NCBI GenBank assembly: GCA_011525745.1
Contig: WYBU01000139.1
Span: 1-32,889, forward strand
DNA from: Planctomycetaceae bacterium
Lineage (GTDB): Bacteria; Planctomycetota; Phycisphaerae; UBA1845; UTPLA1
Length of the DNA stretch: 32,889 nucleotides
Direction: 5' to 3'
The notes beneath the pieces were generated by a model, which had not been told where the DNA came from, made no database searches, and saw only the letters and a list, made by a program, of their open reading frames with translations. Positions 9,836-19,020 of the stretch are shown here, in pieces (positions within the stretch are counted from its first letter, which is position 1; each line of letters begins with the position of its first letter). The position numbers and the translations under genes were made by a program.

Positions 9836-12800
9836 TCATCCCACTTTCACTTCGCTCGGTTCGGTCGGTTCGCGACGCGGCATTGCCAGCGGCGTGGCCT
9901 TCATCGTCGCGGCGTCGATGCGATGGCACAGATATCGACCCAGCGAGCGGACCGCCTGATCGCACGTGCGGAACACCGGCAGACCCTCATCGCGCAGCCG
10001 TCGCGCCAGATCGTCGAAGGGCGGGCCTGAATCGACCACCGCAATAATCGGCTTGTGCGCTTCGCGGAACAACCGTACCGCGCGCGATGGGAACGAATCG
10101 GGGGTATCAAGCTCTTCGGGCGTCGTGCGCAGCATCGCCGTCAACGGAACGGTTGACAGTACGACCGCATCGACCTCGTCCGCCTCCAGCAGCACGCGCG
10201 TGCAGGTTTCATACGCCTCGTCGTCGGCCATGGGGGTCAGGTCCAGCGGATTTCGCGCATTGACCAGCGAATCCAGGCCGTGGTGTTTCAACGCGCCAGT
10301 CAGGCGTTCGCGCGTTTCGTCGGTGATCGCCGCAATCTGAATCTCATATCGCGCGCCAATTACGGCGTCAGCCATGCCCACGGCCTCGTATCCGGCGTTG
10401 CTGATCGCCGCGATGCGGCGACCGGCGACGTGCTTGTCGCGCAGGGCCGTGGCCAGCTCGATGAGCTGCTCGAACTCCTTGAACGTGTCGGTCACGACCG
10501 CGCCGGCCTGGGCGAACGCGGATTGGCACACGTCGTAATCGCCCGCGACGGAGGCCGTATGGCCCATCGTGGCCGAACGTCCCGCCGGCGTGCGGCCGGC
10601 CTTGTAGAAGATCACCGTTTTTCCCGCGGCGGCCAGGCGCTCGACCGCCCGCGCGGCCGCCAGCCCGTCGAGGTCGGTGAAGCCTTCGACATACACGCCG
10701 ATCACGTCGATGTCGTCGCGCTCGCCCACGACGCCGAGCAGATCGGCCACGGTCAGATCGACCTGGTTGCCGACCGATGCCGCGATCGTCGGCCGGATCG
10801 TTTCGAGGTTGCTCATTCGCGTGATGACGAAAGCGCCGCTCTGCGAGATCAGCGCGAGTCGCCGCGGCGGCCGTCGTCCCATGATGTCGAGCCGGTTCGG
10901 CGGAATGAAGAACGTGTGGTACCGCCCGGGATGCGACAGCACGCCGAGACAGTTGCCGCCGAGCAGAACGGGTCCGCGATCGGGCCGCCGCCGGGCGCCG
11001 GCGATCATCTCGATGACTTCCTGCTGAAAGACCTCGGTTCCTTCCTTCTCGCCGATGCCGCCGGGGATCAGGATCACCGAGGCCACGCGATCGGATTCGA
11101 CGATCGGCCGGATCAGCGCCGGCAGCTCGCGCGAACCGGCCGCCATGACCAGCAGGTCGATCGGTTCGGGCGCCGCGTTCACGTCGGGAATACACCGCGC
11201 GCCGTCGATCGGCTCGCGCTGATCCTTGATGACGAACAGGCGCTCGGCGGGAAAGCCGCACTCGCGGATGTTTCGCAGGATGATGCGTCCGAAGTTCTCG
11301 CGCGTCGCAGAGACGCCCATCACGGCGATCGAGCGCGGCTCGATCATCGAGCGGACCTTCTCGAGCGGCCGTGCCCGTCGGGCCGTAACGCGCTGTCCCA
11401 GCCGCCCGCGGCCGTCCAGCGGCGTCATGAGCTGGTGCACGAGCGCGAACGGGTTGACTTCAAGTTCTTCCAGCAACAGCCCGTCGGCTGCGCCGTCAAC
11501 GCCGCCGAAATGCCGCGCCAGCGCGATGAACGCGCGGAAGCAACGCAATAATTCGCCGTCCGAAACCAGCCGATCGTGTCCGCGAATGCGGCCGGCGAGC
11601 ACGTCGTAGGCGGCGGTCCGCCGGAACAGCTCGAAGAACCGTTCGGCGCCGACGTCCAGGGCCAGCGCCTTGGCGACCGCGATGCCGGGCTTCATCTTGC
11701 CGGCGAAATACTCGGTATCCACGCCGCCCAGGCCGGCCGCGATCACCGGACCGAACTCTCGCGAGGCGCGCAGGCCGACGAACAGTTCCTTGCCGAAGCC
11801 CCCCCGGCCATGCTCGACGAACTCGACGATCAGCACGCCGGCGACTCGCGCGCCGCCCCCGCGAAACGTGCGGATCAGCTCGTCGACGGTGCGATTGACG
11901 GCGTCCGCGTCGGCGGGCACGAATCGAAGTGCATTGGCTTCGGTCTTGTGGACCACGTCGGGCGAAACGAGTTTGAGCACCACACGATCGCCACGGAATC
12001 GGCCGATCTCGTCGGGACCGACGCGCCGATCGTCGGGCAGGAACAGGTGCCGCGGCGGACTGATCGCGCCGACCAGCTCGACCAGGGCGTAGGCTTCGTG
12101 CTCGTAGAGCTGCACGCGGCCATCGTCGCGGACGCGTTCGAGCAATTGCGCCACTGCGTGAATCTCGGAGGCGGACAGATTCTCATCCGGACCGCGCGTG
12201 CCTTCGTCGGCCGGCGCGGCGCCGTCGCCGCGAATCAGCTCGTCCGCCGTCACGCGCCCCAGCCAGCCGCGTACCGCCCGCGATGACAGGCCGCGCCGCA
12301 GCCCGTCGTAGTAGGCGCCCGCGGCCGCCCGGCCGAGGCGGAACGCCTGGCGATTTACGTCGACCAGCGCCGCGCCCTTGGCGGAGAACATTTCGGCGAT
12401 CGCCGCTTCGAGTTCCTGCGGTGCAAAGTCCAGGAACAGCGACGCCGCGCCCAGCATCGCCATGTTCTCGGCGCGGCCCGAGCCGGCCGCGCGCGACCAG
12501 CGTTCGGCGTCGACCAGCACGTGTCGGCCGCGGCCCGCGACGTCGTCGAGCACGCGCTCGATCGGCGGATAGTTGGGAATGTTGACGAACGGCACGCTGC
12601 TGGAAACGATCGTGCCGCCCTCGCTGAGGAAGGCCAGATAGCGCAGCGACTCGAGCGGCTCGACCGACAGAATCATGTCCGCCCGACCGAGCGGAATCAG
12701 GTCGCTGTGCAGCGGCCGGTCGGCGAAGCGCAGGTGCGACTGCACCGCGCCGCCTCGCTGCGACATGCCGTGGACCTCGGCCTGCTTGATGTTCCAGCCG

Positions 12801-12886
12801 CGGCGCACGGCCGCCAGCGACAGGGCCTGGGCGATGGAGAGAATGCCCTGGCCTCCGACGCCGGCGAGTATGAGGTTGCATTCCAT
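9836..12886 (-). CDS. fusion: indolepyruvate oxidoreductase beta (IorB) + ADP-forming acyl-CoA synthetase
   Basis: This 1016-aa protein joins two enzymes. Residues 1-~195 are IorB (AGVGGQG, QAEVHGMSQRGG, VEPLESLRY). After a linker comes an ATP-grasp domain like the beta part of ADP-forming acetyl-CoA synthetase, with SPDVVHKTEANAL near 308-320 and LEELEVNPFAL near 472. Next is a CoA-binding Rossmann domain (RSIAVMGVSATRENFG near 518). Last is a succinyl-CoA-ligase-like domain (LISQSGAF; MGHTASVAGD with the likely phospho-histidine His776; NPLDLTP). IorA/IorB would make aryl-acetyl-CoA from indolepyruvate-type acids, and the synthetase part would convert it to the acid with ATP formation. The start is the ATG at 12886 with GGAG 8 nt upstream. 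The open frame extends to 12970 only because of 15-bp repeats that encode PHAAV units. iorA lies 221 bp upstream. Confidence 0.9.
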   Translation of the reverse strand: MECNLILAGVGGQGILSIAQALSLAAVRRGWNIKQAEVHGMSQRGGAVQSHLRFADRPLHSDLIPLGRADMILSVEPLESLRYLAFLSEGGTIVSSSVPFVNIPNYPPIERVLDDVAGRGRHVLVDAERWSRAAGSGRAENMAMLGAASLFLDFAPQELEAAIAEMFSAKGAALVDVNRQAFRLGRAAAGAYYDGLRRGLSSRAVRGWLGRVTADELIRGDGAAPADEGTRGPDENLSASEIHAVAQLLERVRDDGRVQLYEHEAYALVELVGAISPPRHLFLPDDRRVGPDEIGRFRGDRVVLKLVSPDVVHKTEANALRFVPADADAVNRTVDELIRTFRGGGARVAGVLIVEFVEHGRGGFGKELFVGLRASREFGPVIAAGLGGVDTEYFAGKMKPGIAVAKALALDVGAERFFELFRRTAAYDVLAGRIRGHDRLVSDGELLRCFRAFIALARHFGGVDGAADGLLLEELEVNPFALVHQLMTPLDGRGRLGQRVTARRARPLEKVRSMIEPRSIAVMGVSATRENFGRIILRNIRECGFPAERLFVIKDQREPIDGARCIPDVNAAPEPIDLLVMAAGSRELPALIRPIVESDRVASVILIPGGIGEKEGTEVFQQEVIEMIAGARRRPDRGPVLLGGNCLGVLSHPGRYHTFFIPPNRLDIMGRRPPRRLALISQSGAFVITRMSNLETIRPTIAASVGNQVDLTVADLLGVVGERDDIDVIGVYVEGFTDLDGLAAARAVERLAAAGKTVIFYKAGRTPAGRSATMGHTASVAGDYDVCQSAFAQAGAVVTDTFKEFEQLIELATALRDKHVAGRRIAAISNAGYEAVGMADAVIGARYEIQIAAITDETRERLTGALKHHGLDSLVNARNPLDLTPMADDEAYETCTRVLLEADEVDAVVLSTVPLTAMLRTTPEELDTPDSFPSRAVRLFREAHKPIIAVVDSGPPFDDLARRLRDEGLPVFRTCDQAVRSLGRYLCHRIDAATMKATPLAMPRREPTEPSEVKVG

Positions 12887-12894
12887 GATGGATG

Positions 12895-12898
12895 CTCC
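12895..12898 (-). promoter_or_regulatory. ribosome binding site fixing the iorB-fusion start
   Basis: GGAG on the minus strand, 8 nt before the ATG at 12886. It lies just downstream of the tandem repeats and shows that the repeat-encoded PHAAV extension is probably not translated as part of the protein. Confidence 0.6.
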
Positions 12899-12900
12899 GT

Positions 12901-13018
12901 CATGCGGCACAGCCGCATGTGGCACAGCCGCATGTGGCACAGCCGCATGTGGCACAGCCGCATGTGGCACAGCCGCCCTCGGCTGTGTCTGCGCGGCACG
13001 GTTTTGCAGCCCGTGCGA
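12901..13018. repeat. 15-bp tandem repeat, family A hairpin and B module
   Basis: Five head-to-tail copies of CATGTGGCACAGCCG (first copy with one change) span 12901-12975. The last runs into a perfect family A hairpin at 12968-12987. A B-type imperfect hairpin (GGCACGG..CCCGTGC) follows at about 12994-13016, and then the C element begins. The repeats fill most of the gap between iorA and the iorB fusion. Confidence 0.9.
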
Positions 13019-13195
13019 ATCAGAGCCGCGAAGCGTCAGCGAGCGGGATCGTGCCGCTTTACTTGAGAATCACCTGTTCGCTCTCTCCACAACTGTTCCG
13101 TGCGTCGTCAAGCCTTGGCCGCATGTAATCCTGTGAGCGGCTCACAGCCCTGCGCGGCCTGCGCATCCCGCTTGCTGACGCCGCGCGGCTCGGAT
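13019..13195. repeat. family C element, copy 1 (31-bp inverted arms)
   Basis: Left arm 13019-13049 (AGAGCCGCGAAGCGTCAGCG...) and inverted right arm 13165-13195 match in opposite orientation with few mismatches and flank a 115-bp core. The right arm and about half of the core lie inside iorA and encode its last ~28 residues (SEPRGVSKRDAQ...). The arm sequence also occurs at 14960/15105 and 24582/24726. Confidence 0.85.
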
Positions 13196-14838
13196 CCGCC
13201 GCGGCGCTTGAGCTGAATGCACGGCCGCGAGGCGATGATCACCGACAATCCGCGATGCTCGATCTCGTGACGCAGCAGGTCGACGTTCTCCTGATGGTGT
13301 TTCGGCAGCGGCTCAATCCGAATCACGTGCTCGGCCGGGACGCCCAGCCCGCGCACCAGCGCTACCAACTCGTCGCCCGTCGCGAAAATCTCCTGCCCGC
13401 CCGTCATGGCCACCGCCGCGTTGTCGAGAATGACGACCGTCATGTCCGCGTCCGCTTTCGCCGCTCCGATCAGCGGCGTCATGCCCGAGTGGATGAACGT
13501 CGAATCGCCAATGGTCGCGATCACCGGTCGCGCGCCGGCCTTGACCGCGCCCAGCGCCATGCCGATCGATGCCCCCATGTCCACGCACGTGTCGATGGCG
13601 CTGTAGGGCGGCAGCGCCGACAGCGTGTAACAGCCGATGTCGCTGAACAGGTACAACGGTTCGCGCGGACCGGCGGCGGCCAGAATCGCCCGATAGGTGT
13701 CGCAGTGCGGACAGCCGCTGCACAGTTGGGGCGGTCGGCCGGGCAGCTCGTCCAATGAACGTGACATTTCCGGCGCGGCTTCCGGCAATCGGTCCGTCAC
13801 TTCGCGCCCCAGCGCGCGGGCCACGAGGTCGGCTGTCAGTTCGCCGGCCGCGGGCAAGGCCCCGTCGAGTTTGCCGCGGATGCTCTTTCCGGGCAGGCCC
13901 AGCAGGCCGCGAAGCTGCGACTCGATGAACGGATAGCCTTCTTCAACGACGACGATCGTCCCGCAGTGATCGACCAGCTCGCGCACACGCTGCGCCGAAA
14001 TCGGATACGAGCCGATCTTCAGCACCGACCACGTCGAGTCGTCGCCGAGCGCTTCGGCGACGTAGTTGTTGGCGATGCCCGAGGCGATGACGCCCTGCGG
14101 ACCGCGAAGCGTCAGCTTGTCGTAGGGCAGCCGCGCCAGTGCCTCGCGCGCGGCCGGCTGAACGTCCAGCAACCGTTGATAGCGCCGCCGCGCGTTGGCC
14201 GGCAGCAGGGTCCAGTCGCGCCAGTCGGCAGCGCGGCTGCGGCGCGGCCGCGAACACGGCGGACGCACGCGAACGTTGGCGCGGCTGTGCGCCAGTCGCG
14301 TCACCAGCCGGATCATCACGGGCAGGCCGAGCGCTTCGGACAATTCGAAAGCGTCGCGCGTCATGTCGTACGCTTCCTGCTGATCGGCCGGTTCGAGCAC
14401 GGGCACCTGGGCGAAATGACCGTAGTAGCGGCTGTCCTGCTCGTTCTGCGAGGAGTGCATTCCGGGATCGTCGGCGACGGCCAGCACGAGTCCGCCGTTG
14501 GCGCCGGTCAGGGCCGAATTGACGAACGGATCGGCGGCCACGTTGAGGCCGACGTGCTTCATCGAGACCAGAGCGCGGCTGCCCGCGTAGGACATGCCCA
14601 GCGCTTCTTCGTATGCGGCTTTTTCGTTGGCGGACCAGTCGGCGGCGACGGGCGGTTCCTGCAAGGCTGTTTCGGCCGAGGCGGCGCCGTCCGCGTGCGC
14701 GCGGTCGGCGCGGCTGCGGCGGCGGACGAATTCGAGAATCTCGGTGGCGGGCGTTCCGGGGTAAGAGAACACGGCGCCGATGCCGGCATGTAGCGCCGCC
14801 AGTCCGACGGCTTCGTCGCCGAGCAACAGTTCCATCAT
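13108..14838 (-). CDS. iorA: indolepyruvate:ferredoxin oxidoreductase alpha subunit, lacking the ferredoxin domain
   Basis: IorA is the TPP-binding catalytic subunit that decarboxylates aryl-pyruvates from aromatic amino acid transamination. Family motifs are GAVFSYPGTPATEI near residues 22-34, NEKAAYEEALGMSYAG near 71-86, MKHVGLNVAADPF near 93-105 and DDPGMHSSQNEQDSRYYG near 123-140. Also present are LCSGCPHCDTY near 372-382 and the TPP motif GDSTFIHSG..LDNAAVAMTGGQE at 444-483. AGGAGG stands 6 nt before the first of two ATGs (14838, 14835). Many IorA proteins end with a double [4Fe-4S] ferredoxin domain after the R-P-C segment. Here RPCIQLKRRGG is followed at residue ~548 by sequence from a repeat element and a stop, with no cysteine motif. 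The protein is 576 aa. It may use a separate ferredoxin or be impaired. Confidence 0.9.
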   Translation of the reverse strand: MMELLLGDEAVGLAALHAGIGAVFSYPGTPATEILEFVRRRSRADRAHADGAASAETALQEPPVAADWSANEKAAYEEALGMSYAGSRALVSMKHVGLNVAADPFVNSALTGANGGLVLAVADDPGMHSSQNEQDSRYYGHFAQVPVLEPADQQEAYDMTRDAFELSEALGLPVMIRLVTRLAHSRANVRVRPPCSRPRRSRAADWRDWTLLPANARRRYQRLLDVQPAAREALARLPYDKLTLRGPQGVIASGIANNYVAEALGDDSTWSVLKIGSYPISAQRVRELVDHCGTIVVVEEGYPFIESQLRGLLGLPGKSIRGKLDGALPAAGELTADLVARALGREVTDRLPEAAPEMSRSLDELPGRPPQLCSGCPHCDTYRAILAAAGPREPLYLFSDIGCYTLSALPPYSAIDTCVDMGASIGMALGAVKAGARPVIATIGDSTFIHSGMTPLIGAAKADADMTVVILDNAAVAMTGGQEIFATGDELVALVRGLGVPAEHVIRIEPLPKHHQENVDLLRHEIEHRGLSVIIASRPCIQLKRRGGSEPRGVSKRDAQAAQGCEPLTGLHAAKA

Positions 14839-15205
14839 CGCCGACCTCCTGACCGACGTGCGGGGAATCGGACGATGGGAGATGTTGCAAGTTGCGTACC
14901 AGAAGGGACGCTTGGATAAGAGTACGAAGCCGCGTGGTAAAGACGTGCGGGACGCACGAATCAGGTCCGCGAAGCGCCGGCGAGCGGGATCGGCGGGTGC
15001 GAAGCGCCGTGAGTGTTTGTTTCTTGCGGATGCGTCCGGCGCCTGTGGGCGCGCCGTGCGCGCAGGACAAAATCGAAACAGTGCGAAAAGGGTCGATTCG
15101 CCCGATCCCGCTTGCTGACGCGGCGCAGCTCGGAAAGGCCGTGACGCTGCGCGGCTGTGATGGGTCGAACCCGAGGAAGTTGTGAAGCGATCCGCGCGCG
15201 ACTGG
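14839..15205. other. intergenic region between clpC and iorA
   Basis: 367 bp without a gene. It holds the iorA ribosome binding site (14845-14850), then a unique stretch to 14959 that should contain the iorA promoter. After that come a family C element (14960-15135) and about 70 bp before the clpC stop. I see no convincing terminator for clpC. Confidence 0.6.
14960..15135. repeat. family C element, copy 2
   Basis: Left arm 14960-14990 (TCCGCGAAGCGCCGGCGAGC...) and inverted right arm 15105-15135 (...CCCGCTTGCTGACGCGGCGC...) flank a 114-bp core. The core does not resemble those of the other two copies, but its length is nearly identical. The arms carry a few differences from copies 1 and 3. 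Confidence 0.82.
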
Positions 15206-17707
15206 TCACGTCGCCTCGGCGGCGACGAGTTCCGGCTCCTGCGGCGCGTCTTCGAACGCCTCGAACACCAGCTTCTTCTGGCCGTCCTGCTCCTGGAAGA
15301 CGACGCGGATGTTGTGCTTGCCCTTGAACATTCCGCGCAGCAGGTCTTCGCTCAGCGGATCCTCGATCAACTGTTCGATCGCACGCCGCAGCGGCCGCGC
15401 GCCGAATTTCTCATCCGTGCCGCGCTCCAGCAGATACTGCCGCGACTCGGCCGTGACGTCCAGCACGTAGCCCTGCTCGCGCAGCCGCTTGGCGACCTTG
15501 TTCACTTCCAGGTCGACGATCCGCATCAGGTCCTCCTTGCCCAGCTTGCGGAAGACCACGATCTCGTCGACGCGGTTGATGAACTCGGGCCGGAAGTAGT
15601 GGTCCAGCTCGCTCTTGAGCATGTCCTTCATCTTCTGGTAGTTCACTTCCTCGCTGCGCTTCTCGAAGCCGAAGGTCGACTGATTCGTGATCTTGTCCGC
15701 CCCGATGTTGCTGGTCATGATCAGGATCGTGTTGCGGAAGTCCACGTGCCGCCCGAACGAGTCGGTCAGCCGACCCTCTTCCATGATCTGCAACAGCATG
15801 TTGAACACGTCCGGATGGGCCTTCTCGATCTCGTCGAGCAGCACCACCGCGTACGGCCGGCGGCGAATCTTTTCGGTGAGCTGTCCGCCCTCCTCGTAGC
15901 CGACGTAGCCCGGCGGCGCGCCGATCAGCCGGCTGACGTTGTGCTTCTCCATGTACTCGGACATGTCGATGTGCACCAGGGCGTCGTCGTCGCCGAACAG
16001 GAACTCGGCCAGGCTCTTGGCGAGCAGCGTTTTGCCGACGCCCGAGGGGCCGATGAAGATGAAACTGCCCATCGGCCGGTTGGGGTCCTTCAGGCCGCTG
16101 CGCGAGCGGCGCACCGAGCGCGCCACGGCGTGAATCGCCTCGTCCTGGCTGATGACGCGGCGGTGCAGCTCGTTTTCCAGCTCGAGCAGCCGCGTGGCCT
16201 CTTCTTTTTCGAGCCGCGTCAGCGGGATGCCGGTCATGCGGCTGACGACCGAGGCGACGACCTCTTCGTCGATCACGCCGTCGACCTCGCGGCGGCGATC
16301 GCGCCATTCCTTGTCCGTCTGCTCGCGCTTGGTCTTGAGCTGCTGGATGCGGTCGCGGAAGCTGGCGGCCCGTTCATAGTCGGCCAGCTTCACGGCCTCG
16401 TCTTTCTCGCGCGTCAGCCGCTCGATCTCGGCTTCGATCTCGGCCAGCTCCGGCGGCTTGGACATCGTCTTAAGCCGCACGCGCGCGCCGGCTTCGTCGA
16501 TCACGTCGATGGCCTTGTCGGGCAACACGCGGCCGGTGATGTAGCGGCTGGCCAGCTCGACGGCGGCGCGGATGGCCTCGTCGGTGATCTGGACGCGGTG
16601 ATGGGCCTCGTAGCGGTCGCGCAGGCCCTTGAGGATTTCGACCGTCTCGGACTTCGACGGCGGCTCGACGATGATCTGCTGGAAGCGCCGTTCGAGGGCG
16701 CCGTCTTTCTCGATGTAGCGGCGGTATTCGTCGAGCGTCGTCGCGCCGATGCACTGGATTTCGCCGCGCGACAGGGCGGGCTTCAGCACGTTCGAGGCGT
16801 CGATCGCGCCTTCGGCCCCGCCCGCGCCCACCAGCGTATGCAGCTCGTCGACGAACAGGATGACGTTGCGGGCGCGGCGCACTTCGTTCATGACGGCCTT
16901 GATGCGTTCTTCGAACTGGCCGCGGTACTTGGTCCCGGCGACCATCATCGCCAGGTCGAGCACGACGATGCGCTTGTCGCCGAGAATCTCGGGCACGTCG
17001 TGATTGACGATCTTCTGCGCCAGTCCCTCGACGATCGCGGTCTTGCCCACGCCCGCCTCGCCCAGCAGTACCGGGTTGTTCTTGTAGCGGCGGCACAGCA
17101 CGACGATCAGCCGCTCGATTTCTTTCTCGCGGCCGATGACCGGATCGAGCTTGCCTTCCTTGGCCATATCGGTCAGGTCGCGGCCGAACGAATCGAGCGC
17201 GGGCGTCTTGGACTTGCCCTTCTTGCCCTCGGGCGCGGCGGTCGGCGCGGCGCTCTCTTCGGACTCGACGCCCGCGCCGAGCAGATTGAGCACTTCTTCG
17301 CGCACCTCTTCGAGCTTGACGCCCAGGTTCGTCAGCACCAGCGCCGCCACGCCGTCCTGCTCGCGCAGCAGGCCCAGCAGCAGATGCTCGGTGCCGACGT
17401 AGTTGTGGTTGAGGTTGCGCGCTTCTTCAATGGCGTATTCGATCACCTTCTTGGCCCGCGGCGTTTGCGGCAGCTTGCCGATGGTGACCATGTCGGGGCC
17501 GCTCTTGACGAGCTTCTCGACTTCGAGACGCACCTTGCGCAGGTCGATGTCGAGGTTCTTGAGCACGTTGGCGCCGACGCCGCTGCCTTCCTTGACCAGC
17601 CCCAGCAGGATGTGCTCGGTCCCGATGTATTCGTGGTTAAAGCGCTGCGCCTCCTGATTGGCCAGGGCCATGACCTTGCGTGCCCGGTCCGTGAATCGCT
17701 CAAACAT
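15206..17707 (-). CDS. clpC: ATP-dependent Clp protease ATP-binding subunit ClpC
   Basis: ClpC is a hexameric AAA+ unfoldase that feeds proteins to ClpP in the cytoplasm. The 833-aa protein has two Clp N repeats ([17 protein letters not shown] near 5-21; [14 protein letters not shown] near 101-114). The first ATPase has Walker A GEAGVGKT (216-223) and Walker B FVDELH (D287, E288). A UVR-like middle segment lies near 430-466 and distinguishes ClpC from ClpB. The second ATPase has GPSGVGKT (553-560) and LLDEIEK (D625, E626). A GF-containing loop near 679-681 (FGF) may contact ClpP. The frame is open to 17800, but the ATG at 17707 has GGAAGGG upstream and starts the usual [10 protein letters not shown]. 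No clpP, mcsA or mcsB is nearby. Confidence 0.97.
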   Translation of the reverse strand: MFERFTDRARKVMALANQEAQRFNHEYIGTEHILLGLVKEGSGVGANVLKNLDIDLRKVRLEVEKLVKSGPDMVTIGKLPQTPRAKKVIEYAIEEARNLNHNYVGTEHLLLGLLREQDGVAALVLTNLGVKLEEVREEVLNLLGAGVESEESAAPTAAPEGKKGKSKTPALDSFGRDLTDMAKEGKLDPVIGREKEIERLIVVLCRRYKNNPVLLGEAGVGKTAIVEGLAQKIVNHDVPEILGDKRIVVLDLAMMVAGTKYRGQFEERIKAVMNEVRRARNVILFVDELHTLVGAGGAEGAIDASNVLKPALSRGEIQCIGATTLDEYRRYIEKDGALERRFQQIIVEPPSKSETVEILKGLRDRYEAHHRVQITDEAIRAAVELASRYITGRVLPDKAIDVIDEAGARVRLKTMSKPPELAEIEAEIERLTREKDEAVKLADYERAASFRDRIQQLKTKREQTDKEWRDRRREVDGVIDEEVVASVVSRMTGIPLTRLEKEEATRLLELENELHRRVISQDEAIHAVARSVRRSRSGLKDPNRPMGSFIFIGPSGVGKTLLAKSLAEFLFGDDDALVHIDMSEYMEKHNVSRLIGAPPGYVGYEEGGQLTEKIRRRPYAVVLLDEIEKAHPDVFNMLLQIMEEGRLTDSFGRHVDFRNTILIMTSNIGADKITNQSTFGFEKRSEEVNYQKMKDMLKSELDHYFRPEFINRVDEIVVFRKLGKEDLMRIVDLEVNKVAKRLREQGYVLDVTAESRQYLLERGTDEKFGARPLRRAIEQLIEDPLSEDLLRGMFKGKHNIRVVFQEQDGQKKLVFEAFEDAPQEPELVAAEAT

Positions 17708-17771
17708 GTCTGATTGCCCTTCCGTGTCCCGTGGCCCGGCGCATCCCCGTCGGATCGCCGACGCGCGCTCA

Positions 17772-17800
17772 ATCTTAGCACTGCCTCCGAACCCCTTCAA
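17772..17800 (-). promoter_or_regulatory. sigma70-type promoter for clpC
   Basis: On the minus strand TTGAAG (17800-17795), a 17-bp spacer and TAAGAT (17777-17772) stand about 65 bp upstream of the clpC ATG. Both hexamers match four of six consensus bases with ideal spacing. No CtsR- or CIRCE-like operator is visible. Confidence 0.5.
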
Positions 17801-18110
17801 ATCGCGACCGTGCCGCGCGTGCCGCGGGCGCGCCGGCTTCTGGCCGGTTCATCGTCCAAAGCGGGGCGCGACTCGACGAGCGAAATGAGCAAGGAAAGGT
17901 CCCTATTCCCGGAGCGCGCGTGAAATCGGGCGGTGATTTCGGACGGATGACGCCGTTGGGATGACGCGAACGCAGCGGACTCGGCTCAGCGACCCCCCCG
18001 AAGCGTCGATGGCGATTTGTTTCGCAATCGCACCGGTGAAGCGGGTGGCGCGGGTTGACCGCCCGTGCGAATCGGGGCGGGCCGTGCAACGAGACGCGCG
18101 CGTTAGTCAA

Positions 18111-18293
18111 GGCATCGCGCGAAAAAAGGCGCACGGATTGAAGAGGGGTGGTACGGGCGACCCGCCCGTCCGGAACGGGCAAGATGCCCGTACCACCCGG
18201 CCCGATCGCAAGATGCCCGTACCACCCGGCACGATCGCAAGATGCCCGTACCACCGGGCACAATCGTTCTGGTTATTTGCGCTCGACTCCTAA
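18111..18293. repeat. family D element, copy 1, with 29-bp tandem expansion
   Basis: A nested palindrome at 18146-18198 (GGGTGGTACGGGC ... GCCCGTACCACCC with an inner GCCCGTCCGGAACGGGC) is nearly the exact reverse complement of 31234-31286. Its flanks match as well. The 29-bp unit AAGATGCCCGTACCACC... is present three times (18180-18264). Removing the two extra copies gives a 125-bp element, against 126 bp for the second copy. Confidence 0.85.
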
Positions 18294-18471
18294 GCGTGCC
18301 GCGCCCATTGGGCGTGTGACGTCAGTCGCTGTAAACGCCGCCGCGCCTTCGTCACGTGAACGCTTACTGATGTGCGCGTCTCGTTTCGACCCCAGTCCCC
18401 GCGCTTCCTGCACGGATCGGCAACCGGCTTGCCGCCTGGTTCGTGACGATACACTATCCGCGCCACGAAAC

Positions 18472-19020
18472 ATGACAACGCTTTCCTCACGGTCGCCGTC
18501 CCCGCCGATCTTCGGCGACGCCTGCTTCGACGAGTCGGGGCGCTATCGCTACCGATTGACGCGCGCCTGGGACCGCTGCGGACCCCGCGTCGTCTTCATC
18601 ATGCTCAACCCCAGCACCGCCGACGCGCGGCGCGACGATCCCACGATCCGCCGCGCGATCGGCTTCGCGCGGCGATGGCGTTTCGCGTCGCTCACGGTCG
18701 TTAACCTCTTCGCGTGGCGCGCCACGCGCGTCGCCGATCTGCGCCGCGCCGCCGATCCGATCGGTCCGCTCAATGACGAGCACATCCTCGACGCCGTGCG
18801 AAGCGCCGAGCGGGTGGTGGCCGCGTGGGGCAATCAGGGCGTCTGGCGCGATCGCGGCCGCACGGTGGCCGGAATGCTGCCGGCCGGAGTCTCGCTGCTT
18901 GCGCTGGGCATGACGAACGAAGGGATGCCACGGCATCCGCTTTATGTTCCGGCAAATGCAAGGCTGCGTCGTTATCGAACACGTCCGCCGATCGGGCGAA
19001 AGCGCGGCGTCGGGGAATGA
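18472..19020 (+). CDS. DUF1643 domain protein
   Basis: A 182-aa protein of the DUF1643 family, which has no settled function. The signature is VVFIMLNPSTADARRDDPTIRRAIGFARRW near residues 42-71, then LTVVNLFAWRATRVADLRRA. Farther on come VVAAWGNQGVW and LLALGMTNEGMPRHPLYV, where the last stretch is the usual C-terminal TK.G.P.HPLY motif. The frame is open from 18148, but the upstream part translates repeat sequence. The ATG at 18472 is the first plausible start. It has no Shine-Dalgarno, and a TTGCCG/CACTAT pair 17 bp apart just upstream would make the mRNA nearly leaderless. It stands alone, 429 bp before the secreted repeat protein. Confidence 0.85.
   Translation: MTTLSSRSPSPPIFGDACFDESGRYRYRLTRAWDRCGPRVVFIMLNPSTADARRDDPTIRRAIGFARRWRFASLTVVNLFAWRATRVADLRRAADPIGPLNDEHILDAVRSAERVVAAWGNQGVWRDRGRTVAGMLPAGVSLLALGMTNEGMPRHPLYVPANARLRRYRTRPPIGRKRGVGE

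Larger units (their letters stand above)
17708..18471. other. intergenic region between clpC and the DUF1643 gene
   Basis: 764 bp without a convincing gene. It contains the clpC promoter (17772-17800) and a family D element (18111-18293). Translations across it are peptides of the repeat sequences (for example ARTT and MPVPP units) or Arg-rich noise. The two flanking genes are divergent. Confidence 0.6.

Noticed and set aside
10280..11551. 423-aa plus-strand frame inside the IorB-synthetase fusion, and 2121-3668 minus across korA
   Set aside because: Both are antisense frames of well-supported genes with no family resemblance.
13019..13195. Integron attC site
   Set aside because: Inverted arms around a variable middle suggested it, but I see no GTTRRRY core or its inverse, no integrase, and no cassette-like genes.
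15155..15185. tRNA-like GGGTCGAACCCGA
   Set aside because: It resembles a T-arm, but no acceptor, D-arm or anticodon stem can be drawn around it.
15182..17713. 843-aa open frame on the plus strand across clpC
   Set aside because: It is the antisense of clpC, whose motifs are complete. The translation is rich in His, Asp and Val in the pattern expected from the reverse of GC-rich codons.
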